64,000 nt of DNA, taken from contig NC_092349.1 of assembly GCF_963676685.1 (NCBI RefSeq), positions 80,116,604 to 80,180,603 of the forward strand. Direction: 5' to 3'. Below the pieces are notes generated by a model. It was not told where the DNA came from. It saw only the letters and a program-made list of their open reading frames with translations, and did not search any database. The first letter of the stretch is position 1. The number at the start of each line of letters is the position of its first letter. Made by a program: the position numbers and the translations under genes. Source of the DNA: Mytilus edulis. Lineage: Eukaryota > Mollusca > Bivalvia > Mytilida > Mytilidae. Positions 59,609 to 64,000 of this stretch are shown in pieces.

Positions 59609-61556
59609 GTGAGTTGATAAGTCTTTTATTAGAATATTGTTTTGTAAACTTAATTTTTTAATCTGGTTTATTTTGTTGGCTTCAAGTTTGTTTTTGTCGC
59701 CTATTGAAAAGGGATATTAAAAATGTGATATAATGCCATTTTTGGCTTCTGTCCATTGAGTCTCTTCTTGTATATGTTGTCTTTCGACCTGTCGTTCAAT
59801 AATATAAAAAAAAATTTGACCGTTATAACCCATTTGACATATAAGACATAAACTTAACCAGGATCATTGCATATACCTAAAAAGTTTTGTTTCATATTTT
59901 TTTCAGCAACTTATTAACATGGCTTTTTACTATAAATATATAGAATACAGAGAATAAAATTAACACGATATTCAATATAATATCAAAAAATCCCGCAAGA
60001 TGCCAACTATATTTAACTTTTGAGATCCGAGTAATATATTTGTTAAGCCATTCAAAAATGATGTTTTGTAACACCCAAGCGCTAATAAAACTAGTTCCTT
60101 ATTGTAAACGTTAACTCTTTGTTACACGAGTCTTTTTAAATTTTCCATATGTAAAAATGAATGTCGTTTAATGGCAACAGCGTGCAGAAATGTACACAGT
60201 ATAAACATAACGCGTTTACTTTTGGTGTTATTGTGTTGTTGAATATATTTGCCAGCCCTGTTGAATATAACTGTCAATTCTGTCGAATATCATTTCTTGT
60301 TGTAATTTCTATTTACTACTGTCAGTCATGTTGAATTCTGTTATCAGTTCCGTTAAACATGATTGGAAATTTGTATGCATTTAATTGTCAGTCCTGTTGA
60401 TTCTAACTGTCAGTTCCGATTAATATCATTGTTGAATCCAAAGAATGTTACTGCCAGTTCTTATACTATAACTTTTGTGTTCCGTTGATTTTTACTGTCA
60501 GTCCCGTTGTATATTACTGTCAGTCATGTTGGATATTTCTGTCAGTCCTATTGCATATTACTGTCAGTCCTGTTGATTTTTACCATCAGTTCTTTTCAAC
60601 ATGTTGAACATTACTGTCAGTCCTGTTGAATATTACTTTAAGTTCTGTTGAGTATTTATATCAGTCCTGTTGAATATTAATATCAGTCCTGTCGAATATT
60701 GCTGTCAGTCCCGTTGAATTTTACTGTCAGTCCTGTTAAATATTACTGTCAGTCTTGTGAAATATTACTTTCAGTTCCGTTAAATATAACTGTCAGTGCA
60801 GTTGAAAATTACTAAAGTCATATAACAATAGGTATACAATAAGTATAATTGTCTGACAACAAAATTTGAATACACAAAATCATAAAAGTTCCGCAAAATA
60901 CTCATATGTTGACATTAAAATCTCGTAGGACGATGCAGACAATTAGCTTAAAACGACAAGTACCGCTAATTAACATAAAATAATTCTAAAAGCTTTCTAT
61001 GGCAATACGAATTCAAGTGCAATTATGTTTTATGCTAGGTACGCTCAGTCCGGAAGAGTAAGCATGTTAAATTCATTATGTTTTATACTGACAAGTACAG
61101 AACTTTATGTTTTATAAACCGATAATGCATTGAATTATGTACCATAATAATAATGCAGTTACACATGCGATTTTCCCCTCATTTTTCGTTTTTTGTCATA
61201 ACTCTTTTATACACTGGGAATTGAGCAATTTTTTTGACATACAAATTGTATATATTGTACCTGAATGTTTATTTCTAATTATAGCAACGAAAAAAACGAG
61301 AACATACGAAATAACGCCTAACTTTCGGAAAGGACTTGGAGAATGGAATGCATACATTAATGACAGAAACAGACAAACTTCTATGATTACTGGACTCCAA
61401 GGTAGGAGAACAACGAATGGTAATTTTTACACACGTGACAATAATGTTGTACCGGAAGACGACGAATATGATGACGATGACGACGATTATGACGAAGAAG
61501 TCAAAAAGCCTGCTGTACCAAATAAATTTCTAAGCAAATTTAAAAATAAAAAATAA
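58585..61556 (+). CDS. Uncharacterised acidic low-complexity protein, 2 exons, 431 aa
   Basis: Exons 58585-59608 and 61285-61556. The start is ATG in a GAAATGG context with an in-frame TGA 24 bases upstream. The donor is ATACAG|GTGAGT, the acceptor TTTCTAATTATAG; phase 1 joins cleanly and the frame stays open to TAA at 61554-61556. No membrane segment or signal peptide is visible. Features: MANWMDDALTLENK N-terminus, acidic runs (EEDDEDS, DEYDDDDDDYDEE), a Lys/Glu-rich stretch around 200-225, a proline run (YSPPPPPSRER), a Cys pair in EPCSCFPKR, and KKTRTY occurring twice (about residues 289 and 345), once in each exon. The middle segment HAGVYNFANDWRNEFEGPDP looks the most ordered. I do not recognise the family. 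Confidence 0.8.
60225..60815 (+). repeat. 22-bp tandem array in the intron of the uncharacterised gene
   Basis: About 25 degenerate units of GTCAGTCCTGTTGAATATTA plus CT. Divergence rises toward the left. Intron 59609-61284 otherwise shows nothing notable. Confidence 0.9.
61285..61556 (+). CDS. Uncharacterised gene exon 2
   Basis: Codes for ATKKTRTYEITPNFRKGLGE, then WNAYINDRNRQTSM..., an acidic run and a basic C-terminus (FLSKFKNKK). The upstream part of the open frame (61137-61284) is AT-rich intron. Confidence 0.75.
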
Positions 61557-62089
61557 CATTTTTTATATCGTTCCTACCATCACATACCAAGAGAACTTTT
61601 GAATTGTATTGTCATATCTTTTTCCACGTAGTTTTAGTTACACATACATATTGATGGTCTGGTACTAAACCCCTAACGGGAGGAATCGTGCTTTATATAA
61701 GACGAAGACGCACTCTTTCAATCAGTTTACATTAGGTCTGGATCTAGCATGTCAGTAACTGCTAGTAGTCGTTCGTTAATCTATGTTAACCATTGTGATT
61801 TTGCTTTAAGATTCGTCAGTTACCGTTTCTAACACCGGACTCGGACTCCCTTTAACTGAATTTTACTGTGCGTATTACTGTGTGTTTGTTTATTCCAAAT
61901 TGGCTATAGGCATAGAGGAGGGTTGAGATCTCGCAAAACATGTTAAAACCCACCACATTTTTCACCTGTCCAAGTTCAAGAACCTGTGGCTTTTTTATAG
62001 TCTCGTATGTTGTTTTTTTTAATTTATTTATTCATATATTAAGGAGTTTTGTGTGACGTCCATTTTCGCTGAATTAGTATTCGCCACTG
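61557..62089. other. 3' flank of the uncharacterised gene
   Basis: No canonical AATAAA is apparent close to the stop, and no other gene is seen. Confidence 0.4.
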
Positions 62090-62235
62090 TTTAGGGGTCC
62101 TCTGAAGTCTGCCTGCGGGTGCGGGATTTTCTCGCTTTTTTGAAGACGCATTCGTGGCCTTGGGTTGTTTTCTGCTCTTTGGTCAATTTTTTGTCTCTTT
62201 GGTGCTATCCTGTTCCCATTGTCAATTTTATCTCA
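62090..62235 (-). repeat. Dispersed repeat fragment, inverted
   Basis: TAGGGGTCCTCTGAAGTCTG, CGTGGCCTTGGGTTGTTTTC, TGTCTCTTTGGTGCTATCC. Inverse of the family at 46425-46560. Confidence 0.65.
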
Positions 62236-62703
62236 TTTGTAATTTTCAAAAAGGTTTTATTTGTGGTAGTTTGTTGTTGTTTGTTTTAATCAAGAGGCAA
62301 ATATTTTGTGCCGAATATTTTTTGTTGTTGAAAAATCCATTAGCAGATTGACAAAGGTGATTGAAAAGGTAGAAGGACTGTGAAATTAGACTGTCAGTTG
62401 TCAAAGAGGGTACCGTACGTTAAATATGATTGTTATATCAAATAGGTTCAAGATGCTTGTAAATAGAACTTATCATAAAAATGAAGCTTTCGGTGGTCGG
62501 GTGTTACCTTTCCACGTCAGTTTTAATCTAGCGTCGTACTACAGTACATGATATATAAGGCATGAAGATGATTTTCTTACAGATCAGCTAAATTATATAT
62601 AGTAAAGGATCCTACAAATGAATGTACGATACGGTCACAGAAAGACGCTAGATTTAAACTGACGTGGAAAGGTAACACCCGGCCAACGAATGCTTCATTT
62701 TTA

Positions 62704-62850
62704 TGAAGCCCAGGTGGTCGTGTGGTCTAGTGCACCGATTACAGTGCAGGCGATTTGGTGTCACGATATCTCAGTAGCATGGGTTCGAATCCCGGCGAGG
62801 GAAGAACCAAACATTTGCGAAAGCACACAGATGATCTGTAAATTTGCTTT
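62704..62850 (+). mobile_element. tRNA-derived SINE head, copy 1
   Basis: GTGTGGTCTAGTGCACCG (A-box region) and GGGTTCGAATCCCGG (B box), then GGAAGAACCAAACATTTGCG. Immediately followed by an inverted partial copy. Confidence 0.75.
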
Positions 62851-62940
62851 CGCAAATTTTTGGTTCTTCCCTCGCCGGGATTCGAACCCATGCTTCTGTG
62901 ATATCGTGACACCAAATCGCCTGCAATGCAGCCGTCCCGT
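62851..62940 (-). mobile_element. tRNA-derived SINE head, inverted partial copy
   Basis: GGTTCTTCCCTCGCCGGGAT to GCCGTCCCG, head-to-head with copy 1; the two share GCAAATTTGC-type sequence at the junction and could form a long hairpin. Confidence 0.75.
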
Positions 62941-63208
62941 ACACAGCCATGTATCACCATCATTGATGGCGATCCGATGGATACATCTGTTGTAGAGTTG
63001 TCACTGACTCAGACTTACTTATAAATATAATTATTTTCTGTGACTGTATATTACATTAATTTGTAGGATCCTTTACTATAGATAATTTAGCTGATCTGTA
63101 ACAATAACATCTTCATGCCTTATATATATCATGTACTGCAGTACGCCGCTAGATTAAAACTGACGTGGAAAGGTAACACATGGCCAGCGAAAGCTCTTTT
63201 TTTGAGAG

Positions 63209-63355
63209 CCCAGGTGGTCGTGTGGTCTAGCGGGACGGCTGCAGTGCAGGCGATTTGGTGTCACGATATCACAGAAGCATGGGTTCGAAACCCGGCGAGG
63301 GAAGAACCAAAAATTTGCGAAAGCAAATTTACAGATCTAACATTGTTGGGTTGAT
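63209..63355 (+). mobile_element. tRNA-derived SINE head, copy 2 (unit 1)
   Basis: GGTCGTGTGGTCTAGCGG, GGGTTCGAAACCCGG, ending at ATTGTTGGGTTGATGTTT. The T-loop has GAAACC, unlike GAATCC in the others. Confidence 0.75.
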
Positions 63356-63651
63356 GTTTAGACGAGTTGTATATACATTATGTACACAGCCATGTATCAC
63401 CATCATTGATGGCGATCCGATGGATACATCTGTTGTAGAGTTGTCACTGACTCAGACGTACTTATAAATATAATTATTTTCTGTGACTGTATATTACATT
63501 AATTTGTAGGATCCTTTACTATAGATAATTTAGCTGATCTGTAACAATAACATCTTCATGCCTTATATATATCATGTACTGCAGTACGCCGCTAGATTAA
63601 AACTGACGTGGAAAGGTAACACACGGCCAGCGAAAGCTCTTTTTTTGAGAG

Positions 63652-63798
63652 CCCAGGTGGTCGTGTGGTCTAGCGGGACGGCTGCAGTGCAGGCGATTTG
63701 GTGTCACGATATCACAGAAGCATGGGTTCGAATCCCGGCGAGGGAAGAACAAAAAATTTGCGAAAGCAAATTTACAGATCTAACATTGTTGGGTTGAT
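63652..63798 (+). mobile_element. tRNA-derived SINE head, copy 3 (unit 2)
   Basis: As copy 2 with an intact GGTTCGAATCC B box. A functional tRNA is excluded because the 5' segment cannot pair with the sequence after the T arm. Confidence 0.75.
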
Positions 63799-64000
63799 GT
63801 TTAGACGAGTTGTATATACATTATGTACACAGCCATGTATCACCATCATTGATGGCGATCCGATGGATACATCTGTTGTAGAGTTGTCACTGACTCAGAC
63901 GTACTTATAAATATAATTATTTTCTGTGACTGTATATTACATTAATTTGTAGGATCCTTTACTATAGATAATTTAGCTGATCTGTAACAATAACATCTTC

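Larger units (their letters stand above)
62465..64000 (+). repeat. 443-bp tandem units carrying a tRNA-like SINE head
   Basis: 63115-63557 and 63558-64000 are nearly identical at an offset of 443 bp and run off the window. Each unit has ACTGACGTGGAAAGGTAACA, the SINE head (below), ATTGTTGGGTTGATGTTTAG, AGCCATGTATCACCATCATT and TAGGATCCTTTACTATAGAT. The first part (62465-63114) is rearranged: inverted phrases GTTACCTTTCCACGTCAGTT (62505) and GACGTGGAAAGGTAACACCC (62661) face each other. Confidence 0.9.

Noticed and set aside
62704..63798. Functional tRNA genes
   Set aside because: A and B boxes are present, but the acceptor stem cannot pair and a long 3' tail follows, as in SINEs.

Overview
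This is eukaryotic genomic DNA, AT-rich, with GT-AG introns, many tandem arrays and dense dispersed repeats. The gene orthologies and the repeat types (several look familiar from marine mussel genomes) point to a mytilid bivalve. That assignment is from recognition and was not tested by a search.

Three multi-exon genes can be supported. (1) A minus-strand TLC-domain gene (TLCD1/TLCD2/FLD-1 type) runs from 32833 down to 14404 in five exons whose phases all join, giving 250 aa. (2) A plus-strand INO80B gene runs from 39505 to 53069 in nine exons, again with every phase matching, giving 301 aa with the PAPA-1 region and a C-terminal HIT zinc finger. (3) A plus-strand two-exon gene, 58585 to 61556, codes for a 431-aa acidic, low-complexity protein that I do not recognise. 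Genes 1 and 2 are divergent and separated by about 6.7 kb that is mostly repeats. No functional link between the three genes is evident.

Layout. 1-6760: two large satellite-like arrays (52-bp unit, then 48-bp unit with a ~615-bp higher-order period). 6761-14400: gene-poor, with a 1.66-kb hAT-like element. 14404-32833: the TLCD gene, its introns filled with MITEs, a 53-bp array, a 32-bp array and a 2.8-kb terminal-inverted-repeat element. 33233-36208: a 3-kb element with 53-bp terminal inverted repeats. 37312-39250: foldback and 5-bp-TSD MITEs. 39505-53069: INO80B, with an antisense Penelope-type reverse transcriptase relic in intron 1. 53070-58580: layered repeats. 58585-61556: the uncharacterised gene. 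62450-64000: 443-bp tandem units, each carrying a tRNA-like SINE head.

The most interesting signal is that two unrelated genes each carry a minisatellite built from the 3' end of one of their own exons plus its 5' splice site. In INO80B exon 3 the 54-bp copies stay in frame and keep usable donors, predicting isoforms that differ by 18, 59 or 77 residues. In the TLCD gene about 20 copies of a 32-bp unit derived from the HH-motif exon end and its donor lie just downstream of the real donor, where read-through would hit a stop. The 48-bp array also carries a consensus-like AAG|GTGAGT in many units.
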